DNA from: DATLFA01 sp039934635
GTDB taxonomy: Bacteria; Actinomycetota; Acidimicrobiia; Acidimicrobiales; WLNW01
NCBI GenBank assembly: GCA_039934635.1
Contig: JBDTLT010000313.1
Span: 1 to 5,542, forward strand
Reading direction: 5' to 3'
DNA length: 5,542 bases
The translations under genes were made by a program, and so were the position numbers. How positions within the stretch are numbered: the stretch's first letter is position 1; every line of letters starts with the position of its first letter. The notes beneath the pieces are model-generated. The model saw only the letters and a program-made list of their open reading frames with translations, ran no database searches and was not told the DNA's origin. Of the stretch, positions 1 through 5,542 are shown piece by piece.

Positions 1-129
1 GTGCAGGTGCCGATCCTGCTCGGCCGCGGTGTTCGGCTGTGGGACGGCTTGGAGGGGTTGGAGCAGCAGTACGCCGTGGAGGTGATCACGACGCCTCGCG
101 GCGTCACCCACTTCACGTTCACCCGCTGA
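1..129 (+). CDS. C-terminal fragment of a RibD-C / dihydrofolate-reductase-like family protein (5' truncated)
   Basis: Reading frame 1 is open from the first base to a TGA at 127-129 and gives the last 42 residues of a protein that begins outside the window. The segment PILLGRGVRLWDGL, followed by a strand (AVEVITTP) and then GVTHFTFTR, matches the usual C-terminus of bacterial RibD-C/DHFR-like proteins. There a 'P(V/I)LLGxGxRLFDG' strand-loop is followed by 'xVTHLxYR' as the final beta strand. Such proteins are presumed cytoplasmic NAD(P)H-dependent reductases, and most members have no assigned substrate. The catalytic and cofactor-binding parts lie upstream and cannot be seen, so no specific reaction is assigned. 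The gene converges on the sulfatase with only 46 bases between the two stop codons. The GTG at base 1 is internal Val rather than a start, since 42 residues is far below family length. Family recognition rests on a short stretch and is moderate. Confidence 0.62.
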   Translation: MQVPILLGRGVRLWDGLEGLEQQYAVEVITTPRGVTHFTFTR

Positions 130-175
130 CGAGACATCACCGCTCGCACCCCTCGGCGTCGAGCACGAGCGTCGC

Positions 176-2497
176 CTATTCGTACCTGAGCGCCATCTTG
201 CGCAACACATCGATGAAGCGCTCGCCGGCGTCGGGCGCGAGTTCACCGGGAGCAAACTCGACCTTGTGCAAAATGCCGGCATAGGCGAAAGGCCCGTAAC
301 GCTCGTAGAGACGCCACGACACCGGCGACCGACGATCGATGCCGATGTCGATCCCTTCGAACGGCGCCATACCCAGAAACCCACCGAACCCATGCCCCTC
401 GGCGCGCAAGACGTCGTCGATCGAGATCGCCACCGAGCATCGACCTTGGCCGTGATTGGTGACCGCTACGCCAAACCTTGTCGCACCGTCGGGCACCGTG
501 CCGCCGATGAGCTCGATCATCTCGCCGTACAGGTTCTGCACGAATCGCAGCTGACCGTCTTCGACATAGAGGGCGTAGCCACCACCCTGGTCGCCGTGCG
601 CGAGCACGATGCCGCCGTCGCCGTCGCGGTACTCCACGTGCGCGTCGAACGAGAACGAACGACCGTGGATCATCTTGGCGCAGCGATAGCGCTCGAGCGT
701 CGGCGTACCGCAATGAATCGTGGTCGCTTCGGTGTATACGGCTTCGGTGGGAGGACGCTGTACGTGCGTCAGCGGGCCGTCGTAGAGGGGGAAGACTTGA
801 TTCTCGTGCGCCGCGCGCTGCCACGCGTCGGCGAGTTCACGCACTTTGTCGCCGCGCTGAGGCGCGAGGTTGCGTGTCTCGGCAGGGTCGTCGGGCAAGT
901 AGTAGAGCTGCCACTCACTGTCGTCATAGCGCTGCCGCGGCAGATGCAGAGTGACTGCGTGCCAGCCATCGCGGTAGTAGCCCCGGTGGCCATTTTGCTC
1001 TTGGTACTGCTCTCGGTGATGCGCAGGGGCGTCGGCGTCGGTGAGGAGCGCCGCAAAGCTCGACCCGGCGAGCGGATACACGGGCAGCCCGTTGCGCGTC
1101 GACGGTCGTTCGATCCCGACGAGATCGAGCAACGTGGGCAGCACGTCAGTGACGTGTACGTATTGGGTGCGCAGCGCGGCTACGCGACCGAAGCGCTCCG
1201 GCCAAGAGAAGATGCACGGGACGGAATGCCCACCGAGGTGCGTGTTGATCTTGTAGAGCCGGAACGGCGTGCTCGACACCATCCCCCAACCCCGCGGATA
1301 GTGCGGCAGCGTCTGCGGCCCGCCGATCAGGTCGAGACGCGCATAGTCGATGGCGAGATCGGGGTCCTCTTGGCCCGCGCCACCGCGCGCGGTCGCAACG
1401 AGGCTGCGGAAGTACTGCGACGTGCCGTTCGCTTCGCCTTCTCGCGAGCCACCGTTGTCGCTCGTGAACAACACGATGGTGTTGTCCCACTCCCCCAACG
1501 TCTCGAGGGTCTCTCGTAGGCGGCCGAAGTTCTGATCGATGTTGTCGACCATGCCGGCGAACACGGCCTGGTACCGGGCGAACAATTCTTTTTCCTTGGC
1601 GGACAGGTCGTCCCACGCCTTGACGTCGTTGAACGGTTCGCTGTTGCGCGGCGGCAGCGTGGTGTTCGTTGGAATGACACCGAGATCGAGTTGCCGGCGA
1701 AATCGTTCTTCGCGGATGCGGTCCCAACCGGCGTGATACACATCTTTGTACTTCTCGATGTCGTCCGGCTTGGCCTGCAGCGGCGCGTGGACCGCTCCGT
1801 GCGCGAAGTAGAGCATGAACGGCCGTCTCGGGTTGGCCGCCCGATGCGACTTGATCATCGTGATCGCTTGATCGGTGAGGTCGTCGGTGAAGAAGTACCC
1901 GTCGGGATATCGATCCACCGCGACCGCAGTGTTGTCGCGGACCAGTCGATGGGGTTGGTGGAAGTTCGTGAACGGATCGAGGATGCCGTAGAACGAGTCG
2001 AAGCCGCGCTGGCACGGCCATGTGTGTTTGGGACCGGCGTCGTTGCACTCACTGTCCTTCGTGAGATGCCACTTGCCCACCATCATCGTGTGATAGCCGT
2101 TGTCGCGGAAGATCTCTGCGATCGTCGACGCATGCTGCGTGAGCTCTGAGGCCAGGTTGGGAAACCCGGTGTCGACATGCGCCACCGTGGCGACACCCGC
2201 CAAATGATGGTTGAGGCCCGTCAGCAACGCCGCGCGCGTCGGCGAGCACATCGGCGCGACGTGAAAGTTGGTGAGCCGCAGCGATTCGCTCGCCAGCCGA
2301 TCGAGATTCTTCGTGTCGATCTCGCTGCCGAAGCAACCGATGTCGGAGAATCCGAGATCGTCACACAACATGATCACGATGTTGGGGGCTCCGGCGGGAG
2401 CGGTCGGCCGCGGCGGCCACCAAGGCTCGGAGGCGGCAACGGTGGTCGCGATGCGACCCTCGAAGCCGTGGTACGGCGGTAACGGAGTGTCGGACAT
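176..2497 (-). CDS. Arylsulfatase, formylglycine-dependent (S1 family), with C-terminal beta-rich extension
   Basis: The 773-residue product is a type I sulfatase that hydrolyses sulfate esters using a formylglycine made from an active-site Cys. Visible motifs: metal-binding DD (46-47) in VIMLCDDLGFSDIG; the CxPxR maturation and catalytic motif C84-S-P-T-R88 within CSPTRAALLTG; GKWH (141-144); H237 in AHGAVHAP; SDNGG (346-350), supplying the Asp/Asn metal ligands; and K416 before the HLGGHSVP segment. The core ends near residue 560. About 180 further residues (roughly 590-750) are Gly- and aromatic-rich with alternating strands (HGDQGGGYALYVEDGQLRFV), as in the long (about 770-800 aa) actinobacterial arylsulfatases, where this part resembles a jelly-roll/LamG-like sandwich. 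No signal peptide is seen, so it is probably cytoplasmic. The ATG at 2497 lies just ahead of the conserved F-x-G-x-I ... PWWPP start of the family. The same frame stays open to 3001, but that stretch runs antisense through the riboswitch and the next gene. The start has no Shine-Dalgarno. The natural substrate is unknown, and the maturase (FGE) is not in this window. Confidence 0.93.
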   Translation of the reverse strand: MSDTPLPPYHGFEGRIATTVAASEPWWPPRPTAPAGAPNIVIMLCDDLGFSDIGCFGSEIDTKNLDRLASESLRLTNFHVAPMCSPTRAALLTGLNHHLAGVATVAHVDTGFPNLASELTQHASTIAEIFRDNGYHTMMVGKWHLTKDSECNDAGPKHTWPCQRGFDSFYGILDPFTNFHQPHRLVRDNTAVAVDRYPDGYFFTDDLTDQAITMIKSHRAANPRRPFMLYFAHGAVHAPLQAKPDDIEKYKDVYHAGWDRIREERFRRQLDLGVIPTNTTLPPRNSEPFNDVKAWDDLSAKEKELFARYQAVFAGMVDNIDQNFGRLRETLETLGEWDNTIVLFTSDNGGSREGEANGTSQYFRSLVATARGGAGQEDPDLAIDYARLDLIGGPQTLPHYPRGWGMVSSTPFRLYKINTHLGGHSVPCIFSWPERFGRVAALRTQYVHVTDVLPTLLDLVGIERPSTRNGLPVYPLAGSSFAALLTDADAPAHHREQYQEQNGHRGYYRDGWHAVTLHLPRQRYDDSEWQLYYLPDDPAETRNLAPQRGDKVRELADAWQRAAHENQVFPLYDGPLTHVQRPPTEAVYTEATTIHCGTPTLERYRCAKMIHGRSFSFDAHVEYRDGDGGIVLAHGDQGGGYALYVEDGQLRFVQNLYGEMIELIGGTVPDGATRFGVAVTNHGQGRCSVAISIDDVLRAEGHGFGGFLGMAPFEGIDIGIDRRSPVSWRLYERYGPFAYAGILHKVEFAPGELAPDAGERFIDVLRKMALRYE

Positions 2498-2505
2498 CGC
2501 CGACG

Positions 2506-2511
2506 ACGCTA
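2506..2511 (-). promoter_or_regulatory. Putative -10 box of the sulfatase, leaderless-type start
   Basis: Read on the minus strand, TAGCGT fits the actinobacterial -10 pattern TANNNT and sits 8 bases upstream of the sulfatase ATG. No AGGAGG-like sequence lies in between. That spacing would place transcription initiation at or next to the A of the start codon, as in leaderless actinobacterial mRNAs. No convincing -35 hexamer is visible. This is a pattern match only. Confidence 0.35.
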
Positions 2512-2538
2512 GCCATATTGGCGTCGAGATTCCGCTGC

Positions 2539-2544
2539 TAGTCT
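2539..2544 (+). promoter_or_regulatory. Putative -10 box of the btuFCD operon
   Basis: TAGTCT fits TANNNT and lies about 7 bases before the first base assigned to the riboswitch, so transcription would start almost at the aptamer's 5' edge. A weak TTGGCG (2518-2523) is the only -35-like hexamer, with a short 15-base spacer. The promoter must lie in this narrow region if the aptamer is transcribed from its own start, because the divergent sulfatase begins at 2497. Confidence 0.3.
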
Positions 2545-2550
2545 TGCCCC

Positions 2551-2641
2551 GCCGCTGAGGCTGCGAAGTCCGGTGAGATCCCGGCGCTGTCCCGCAACTG
2601 TGGAGTTGGTTTCGTACCAACCGAGCCAGGTCGCCAGCCAT
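2551..2641 (+). promoter_or_regulatory. Cobalamin riboswitch (compact aptamer)
   Basis: The core is the recognisable cobalamin aptamer: GAAG (2565-2568), CCGGTGAGATCCCGG (2570-2584, a short stem of ccgg with ccgg), then CTGTCCCGCAACTGTG (2587-2602), which matches the invariant CUGxCCCGCxACUGU block. It continues with a 6-bp hairpin (gttggt 2605-2610 with accaac 2616-2621, loop ttcgt) and the B12-box-like GAGCCAGGTCGCC (2623-2635). The closing helix is ggctg (2559-2563) with cagcc (2635-2639). The aptamer is short, without the large peripheral insertion of many AdoCbl-type members, which suggests the compact Cbl-II style; ligand preference cannot be settled from sequence. It heads the binding protein/permease/ATPase operon and identifies cobalamin as the regulator and probable cargo. 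The 5' edge is uncertain by about 15 bases, since no classical P1 is evident. Confidence 0.9.
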
Positions 2642-2660
2642 CTGCGGCACGAATGCGAAC

Positions 2661-2680
2661 CGGCTCTCGAGGAAGAGCCG
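2661..2680 (+). promoter_or_regulatory. Hairpin between aptamer and SD-masking stem (expression platform)
   Basis: CGGCTCT (2661-2667) pairs perfectly with AGAGCCG (2674-2680) around the 6-base loop cgagga. No T-run follows, so it is not an intrinsic terminator. Part of its 5' arm, its loop and the first base of its 3' arm (2666-2674) are complementary to 2725-2733 in the SD-masking hairpin. The two structures therefore compete, which is why it is read as part of the riboswitch expression platform. Confidence 0.5.
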
Positions 2681-2705
2681 ATTGCGCGGCTGCCTCGCCT
2701 CTCGC

Positions 2706-2745
2706 GGTCTCAGTCGCTCGATCGTTCCTCGAGCGAAAGGAGACC
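2706..2745 (+). promoter_or_regulatory. Shine-Dalgarno-sequestering hairpin of the riboswitch
   Basis: Two stacked helices form one long hairpin. GGTCTC (2706-2711) pairs with GAGACC (2740-2745). After a small 2x3 internal loop, TCGCTCGA (2714-2721) pairs with TCGAGCGA (2729-2736) around the loop tcgttcc. The ribosome-binding sequence AAAGGAG of the downstream gene lies in the 3' half: its GAG is base-paired and its AAG is in the internal loop. With no poly-T after the stem, control at translation initiation is much more likely than transcription termination. Pairing was found by eye; no energies were computed. Confidence 0.65.
2736..2742 (+). promoter_or_regulatory. Ribosome binding site that decides the btuF start
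   Basis: AAAGGAG is a strong Shine-Dalgarno match, 8 bases before the ATG at 2751. It selects that start over an in-frame ATG at 2682. The upstream start would put 23 extra residues ahead of an intact lipoprotein signal and would begin inside the riboswitch platform. Confidence 0.85.
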
Positions 2746-2750
2746 AACGA

Positions 2751-3719
2751 ATGAGACGAGTCATATCCACAGCAGTCGCAGTCATCGTGTGCCTTTTGGG
2801 CGCCGCCTGCGGCGACGACAACACCGCGTCGACGACGCCGGCCACCACGGCGGGCCCTTCCACGGCGACCACTTTGGCGCCGTCGTTCCCCATCACGGTG
2901 GGCAGCGGAGCCAATGCGGTGACCCTCAAGGCCAAGCCCACGAAGATCGTCTCGTTGTCGCCAACGGCAACCGAGATCCTCTTCGCCATCGGTGCGGGCA
3001 CGCAGGTGACGGCAGTCGACGATCAGTCGAACTACCCGCCCGAAGCGCCGAAGAGCGACCTTTCCGGGTTCAAGCCCAACGTCGAAGCGATCGCGAAGAA
3101 GAACCCCGACCTCGTCGTGATTCAGTTCGACACGGCCAACCTGGCGGCCGGGCTAAAGGCGCTCAGCATCCCCGTGTTGACACAGCCACCGGCGCAGACG
3201 CTCAGCGATGCGTACACCCAGATCGAACAATTGGGAGTCGCGACGGGCAACGTCGGTGGTGCGGCCGAGACCGTGTCGCGGATGCAGACCCGCATCGATG
3301 CGGCGACGAAGACCGTGAAGAAACCCGCGACCCCGCTGCGCTATTACCACGAGGTCGACAACACGTTCTACACCGCAACCTCGTCGACCTTCATCGGTGA
3401 GATCTACAAACTTGCGGGTCTGGTCAACATCGGCGATGCCGCCGACAAGGACAAGAGTGGCTACCCGCAGTTGTCCGCCGAGTACATCATCCAGCAAGAT
3501 CCCGACATCATCTTCCTCGCCGATTCGAAGTGCTGTGGCGAGACCGCGCAAAAGGTCGGGGCGCGTGCAGGGTGGTCGACGCTGAAAGCGGTGAAGACGG
3601 GTGCAATCATCCCCATCGACGAAGATCTCGCATCGCGCTGGGGGCCGCGTACGCCCGACTTGTTCGAGGCCATCGTGAAATCGATCAACGCGTTGCCTGC
3701 GACCGTCGGCGCGAAGTAA
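2751..3719 (+). CDS. btuF: Cobalamin ABC transporter substrate-binding lipoprotein (BtuF-like)
   Basis: This 322-residue protein is the extracytoplasmic receptor of the importer and would be anchored to the outer face of the membrane. The N-terminus has RR at 2-3, a hydrophobic stretch (4-16) and a lipobox-like G-A-A-C with C20 as the lipidated residue (Gly rather than Leu at -3). A Thr/Ala/Pro-rich linker (about 22-46) follows. The rest is a class III (Peripla_BP_2) binding fold: an N lobe opening with PTKIVSLSPTATEILFAIG (63-81), a backbone helix (about 152-190), and a C lobe with DPDIIFLAD (250-258) and the late motif DEDLASRWGPRTPDLFEAI (290-308). Glu75 and Glu217 are plausible counterparts of the two lobe glutamates that dock on BtuC arginines in the E. 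coli system; this is inferred by position. Adjacent cysteines at 261-262 are unusual for a receptor. Haem or siderophore binding is the family-level alternative, but the upstream riboswitch favours cobalamin. The permease starts 15 bases after the stop. Confidence 0.88.
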   Translation: MRRVISTAVAVIVCLLGAACGDDNTASTTPATTAGPSTATTLAPSFPITVGSGANAVTLKAKPTKIVSLSPTATEILFAIGAGTQVTAVDDQSNYPPEAPKSDLSGFKPNVEAIAKKNPDLVVIQFDTANLAAGLKALSIPVLTQPPAQTLSDAYTQIEQLGVATGNVGGAAETVSRMQTRIDAATKTVKKPATPLRYYHEVDNTFYTATSSTFIGEIYKLAGLVNIGDAADKDKSGYPQLSAEYIIQQDPDIIFLADSKCCGETAQKVGARAGWSTLKAVKTGAIIPIDEDLASRWGPRTPDLFEAIVKSINALPATVGAK

Positions 3720-3732
3720 GCGCGCGGGCGCT
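3719..3732 (+). other. Small intercistronic stem-loop between btuF and btuC
   Basis: AGCGC (3719-3723) pairs with GCGCT (3728-3732) around the loop gcgg. The stem begins on the last base of the btuF stop codon and ends two bases before the btuC ATG. It takes up nearly the whole 15-base gap, where a ribosome-binding site would be expected. No T-run follows, so it is not a terminator. In such GC-rich DNA a 5-bp stem may be chance. Confidence 0.25.
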
Positions 3733-3734
3733 CG

Positions 3735-4751
3735 ATGAACACGCGGCTGTCGCGTGCGTGGTTGGCCGGTGGGTTCGCCGCCGTCTTTGTCGCCACCGTT
3801 CTCGGTGTCGCCATCGGCGCGGTGAGCCTGCCGCCGCAACGCGTGTTCCTCGAGCTCGTCGACCACATTCCCGGCGTCCACATCGACAGCGGCCTCACCG
3901 AGCGCGAGGCCGCCATCGTGTGGCGCATCCGGTTCCCCCGCGTCGTACTCGCGCTGCTCGTCGGTGCGATGTTGTCGATCAGCGGTGCCGCGTACCAAGG
4001 CGCGTTCCGTAACCCGCTGGTCGACCCCTACCTTCTCGGGTCGGCCGCCGGCGCGGGCCTCGGCGCGACGCTGGCCATCGTGGCGGGCGCCACCGGCGCG
4101 CCGCTACCGATCGCGGCGTTCGTCGGCGCGCTCGCGGCGGTGGCAATGACCTACGTACTCGGTGCGAGCGCGGACCGGGGCCGTTCGACCGCGTCGCTCG
4201 TGCTCGCGGGCGTCGCCGTGACGAGCTTTCTCACCGCCATACAGACCTACGTGCAACTGCGGAACTCCGACGTCATTCGCGAGGTCTACTCGTGGATCTT
4301 GGGCCGGCTCATCACGTCGGACTGGCACGACGTCGCAGTACTCACTCCCTACGTCGTCGCGTCGAGCATCACGTTGTGGCTGCATCGTCGACAACTCGAC
4401 GTGCTCGCGGTCGGTGACGACGAGGCGGCAACGCTCGGGGTCTCGGTACAGCGCACCCGCATCATCGTCGTGGTCGCGGCAACGCTCGGCACTGCCGCAG
4501 CGGTGTCGGTCAGTGGCCTGATCGCGTTCGTCGGCATCATCGTGCCGCACACGATCCGCTTGCTCGCGGGCCGCAGCTACCGCACCGTGCTGCCACTGTC
4601 GCTGCTATTCGGCGCGGCATTCCTGGTGCTCACCGATCTCGTCGCCCGCACCCTCATCTCGCCGGCCGAATTGCCCATCGGCGTGGTCACCGCATTCTTC
4701 GGTGCGCCGTTCTTCTTGCTCGTGCTGCGCACGTCACGGATACGCCCATGA
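3735..4751 (+). CDS. btuC: Cobalamin ABC transporter permease (FecCD/BtuC family)
   Basis: The 338-residue membrane protein forms, as a homodimer, the translocation channel of the importer. It is hydrophobic throughout, with roughly nine to ten membrane segments (for example about 13-33, 68-88, 99-119, 122-143, 152-172, 200-217, 242-268, 286-306 and 315-333). Family hallmarks appear in order: WRIRFPRVVLALLVGAMLSISGAAYQG (63-89), FRNPLVDPYLLG (91-102), SWILGRL (186-192), the cytoplasmic coupling segment GDDEAATLGV (227-236) that faces the ATPase, SGLIAFVGIIVPHTIRLL (260-277), and LPIGVVTAFFGAPFF (313-327). Length is typical of the family. No Shine-Dalgarno precedes the ATG, so translation probably depends on ribosomes finishing btuF 15 bases upstream. 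The stop overlaps the ATPase start (ATGA). Family membership is certain; the B12 rather than haem or siderophore assignment comes from the riboswitch. Confidence 0.9.
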   Translation: MNTRLSRAWLAGGFAAVFVATVLGVAIGAVSLPPQRVFLELVDHIPGVHIDSGLTEREAAIVWRIRFPRVVLALLVGAMLSISGAAYQGAFRNPLVDPYLLGSAAGAGLGATLAIVAGATGAPLPIAAFVGALAAVAMTYVLGASADRGRSTASLVLAGVAVTSFLTAIQTYVQLRNSDVIREVYSWILGRLITSDWHDVAVLTPYVVASSITLWLHRRQLDVLAVGDDEAATLGVSVQRTRIIVVVAATLGTAAAVSVSGLIAFVGIIVPHTIRLLAGRSYRTVLPLSLLFGAAFLVLTDLVARTLISPAELPIGVVTAFFGAPFFLLVLRTSRIRP

Positions 4752-5536
4752 CCGTCGTCGTCTCGCACCTGACGGTCACCGTGGAGAGTGCGACGTTGCT
4801 GCACGACGTCTCGATGACGGTTGCGCCCGGCGAATGGGTCGCGGTGGTAGGGCCCAACGGCGCCGGCAAGTCCACGTTGCTGCGAGCGATCGCCGCCCTG
4901 ACGTCGCGGCAGGGCACGATCACGATCGGTGGGCGCGACATCGGCAGCTTGCGCCCCCGTGATCGGGCACGACTCGTCGCGATGGTGGTGCAGTCGCCGC
5001 TCGTACCCGTCGGCGCGACAGTGACCGACTACGTCGCGTTGGGCCGCACTCCCCACGTACCACTGTTCGGCGTCGAGACCACCGACGATCTCGCCGCGGT
5101 CGCGGCGGCGCTCCACCGCCTCGATCTCGACCAGTTCGCGCAGCGCGCCATCGAGACCCTCTCCGGCGGCGAACGCCAGCGCGTGTTGCTGGCCCGTGCA
5201 CTCGCGCAGGATGCACCGGTGTTGCTCCTCGACGAACCGACGACGGCGCTCGATGTCGGCCATCAACAGGAGACCCTCGAGCTCATCGACGATCTGCGGC
5301 GCGAGCGCAACCTCGTCGTGATCACCTCACTGCACGACCTCACGTTGGCGGCGCAGTACGCCGACCGCGTGGTGCTGCTCGATCGCGGCCACACCGTCGC
5401 GGACGGACCACCTCTCGACGTGCTGACCGAGGGCATCCTCGCGGCGGTATTCGGCGCGTCGATCCGTGTGATCCACGACGAGCACGGCATCACCATCGTC
5501 ACCCGCCGCAGCGCGCGCTCGCACCCCCACGCGTGA
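4748..5536 (+). CDS. btuD: Cobalamin ABC transporter ATP-binding protein (BtuD-like)
   Basis: The 262-residue ATPase powers import through the permease dimer from the cytoplasmic side. All nucleotide-binding motifs are intact: Walker A GPNGAGKST (35-43), Q-loop Gln82, signature LSGGE (138-142), Walker B VLLLDE (158-163) with catalytic Glu163, D-loop ALD (167-169) and switch His196. The TTALDVGHQQETLELI segment after Walker B is typical of the iron-siderophore/haem/B12 group of ABC ATPases. Its ATG overlaps the permease stop in an ATGA, so translation is coupled, which helps give matched subunit levels; only a weak CGGA precedes it. After the core, about 40 residues end in a basic, His-containing tail (RRSARSHPHA). 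The stop codon lies six bases from the window edge, so further operon members cannot be excluded. Confidence 0.93.
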   Translation: MTVVVSHLTVTVESATLLHDVSMTVAPGEWVAVVGPNGAGKSTLLRAIAALTSRQGTITIGGRDIGSLRPRDRARLVAMVVQSPLVPVGATVTDYVALGRTPHVPLFGVETTDDLAAVAAALHRLDLDQFAQRAIETLSGGERQRVLLARALAQDAPVLLLDEPTTALDVGHQQETLELIDDLRRERNLVVITSLHDLTLAAQYADRVVLLDRGHTVADGPPLDVLTEGILAAVFGASIRVIHDEHGITIVTRRSARSHPHA

Positions 5537-5542
5537 CGGCCC

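Noticed and set aside
141..171. Possible bidirectional terminator between the convergent genes: CGCTCG (141-146) with CGAGCG (166-171).
   Set aside because: The stem is 6 bp with a 19-base loop and no T-run on either strand, which is easily chance at this GC content.
266..1519. Long plus-strand open frame (417 residues) antisense to the sulfatase.
   Set aside because: It is a shadow of the sulfatase codons, Arg/Val/Ala-rich without recognisable motifs, and has no SD. The opposite strand has intact catalytic motifs over the same bases.
2661..2745. Intrinsic transcription terminator as the riboswitch output.
   Set aside because: Neither hairpin is followed by a run of T, while the second directly covers the SD, so translational control fits better.
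2682..2750. Earlier in-frame ATG for btuF at 2682.
   Set aside because: It would add a charged stretch before the lipoprotein signal and ignore the strong SD at 2736-2742; 2751 gives a normal signal peptide.
2498..3001. N-terminal extension of the sulfatase frame to an upstream ATG (941 residues in total).
   Set aside because: The extra 168 residues are antisense to the riboswitch and to the start of btuF, have no sulfatase-like character, and precede the family's natural start at 2497. High GC keeps antisense frames open.
4577..5266. Minus-strand open frame (229 residues) spanning the permease/ATPase junction.
   Set aside because: Composition is Arg/Asp-rich shadow coding, and it runs antisense to intact BtuC and Walker/signature motifs.
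176..5536. A functional sulfatase-B12 uptake system.
   Set aside because: The genes are divergent, formylglycine sulfatases do not use cobalamin, and nothing else links them; plain adjacency is the simpler reading.

Overview
The window comes from a GC-rich bacterium, most likely an actinobacterium. An acidimicrobial (Ilumatobacter-like) lineage is my best guess, from the strong G/C bias at third codon positions, the Thr/Ala/Pro-rich linker behind a lipoprotein signal, and TANNNT-type -10 boxes. This is inference from style; no taxonomic marker gene is present.

Layout: (1) Bases 1-129 are the 3' end of a plus-strand gene whose C-terminus looks like the RibD-C/dihydrofolate-reductase-like family. 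(2) A convergent minus-strand gene (176-2497) encodes a 773-residue formylglycine-type (S1 family) arylsulfatase with an extra C-terminal beta-rich region. (3) The 253-base divergent intergenic region (2498-2750) is packed with regulation. It holds a probable promoter for each direction, a compact cobalamin riboswitch (about 2551-2641), a 7-bp hairpin (2661-2680), and a hairpin that buries the Shine-Dalgarno sequence of the next gene (2706-2745). (4) A plus-strand operon follows: substrate-binding lipoprotein (2751-3719), FecCD/BtuC-type permease (3735-4751) and ABC ATPase (4748-5536). The last two overlap by ATGA.

The three transporter genes encode a complete type II ABC importer. The family alone would leave vitamin B12, haem and ferric siderophores all possible as substrates. 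The riboswitch at the head of the operon argues for cobalamin or a cobamide, so btuF, btuC and btuD are the best names. The likely logic is that when cobalamin is plentiful the riboswitch folds, the SD-masking hairpin forms, and translation of the binding protein falls, probably with the coupled downstream genes. A 9-bp alternative pairing (2666-2674 with 2725-2733) would break both hairpins and free the SD when cobalamin is scarce.

I see no mobile element, CRISPR array, tRNA or rRNA, and no sign of an undescribed system. The most rewarding part is the riboswitch and its readable translational expression platform. The sulfatase beside it has no evident functional link to B12.
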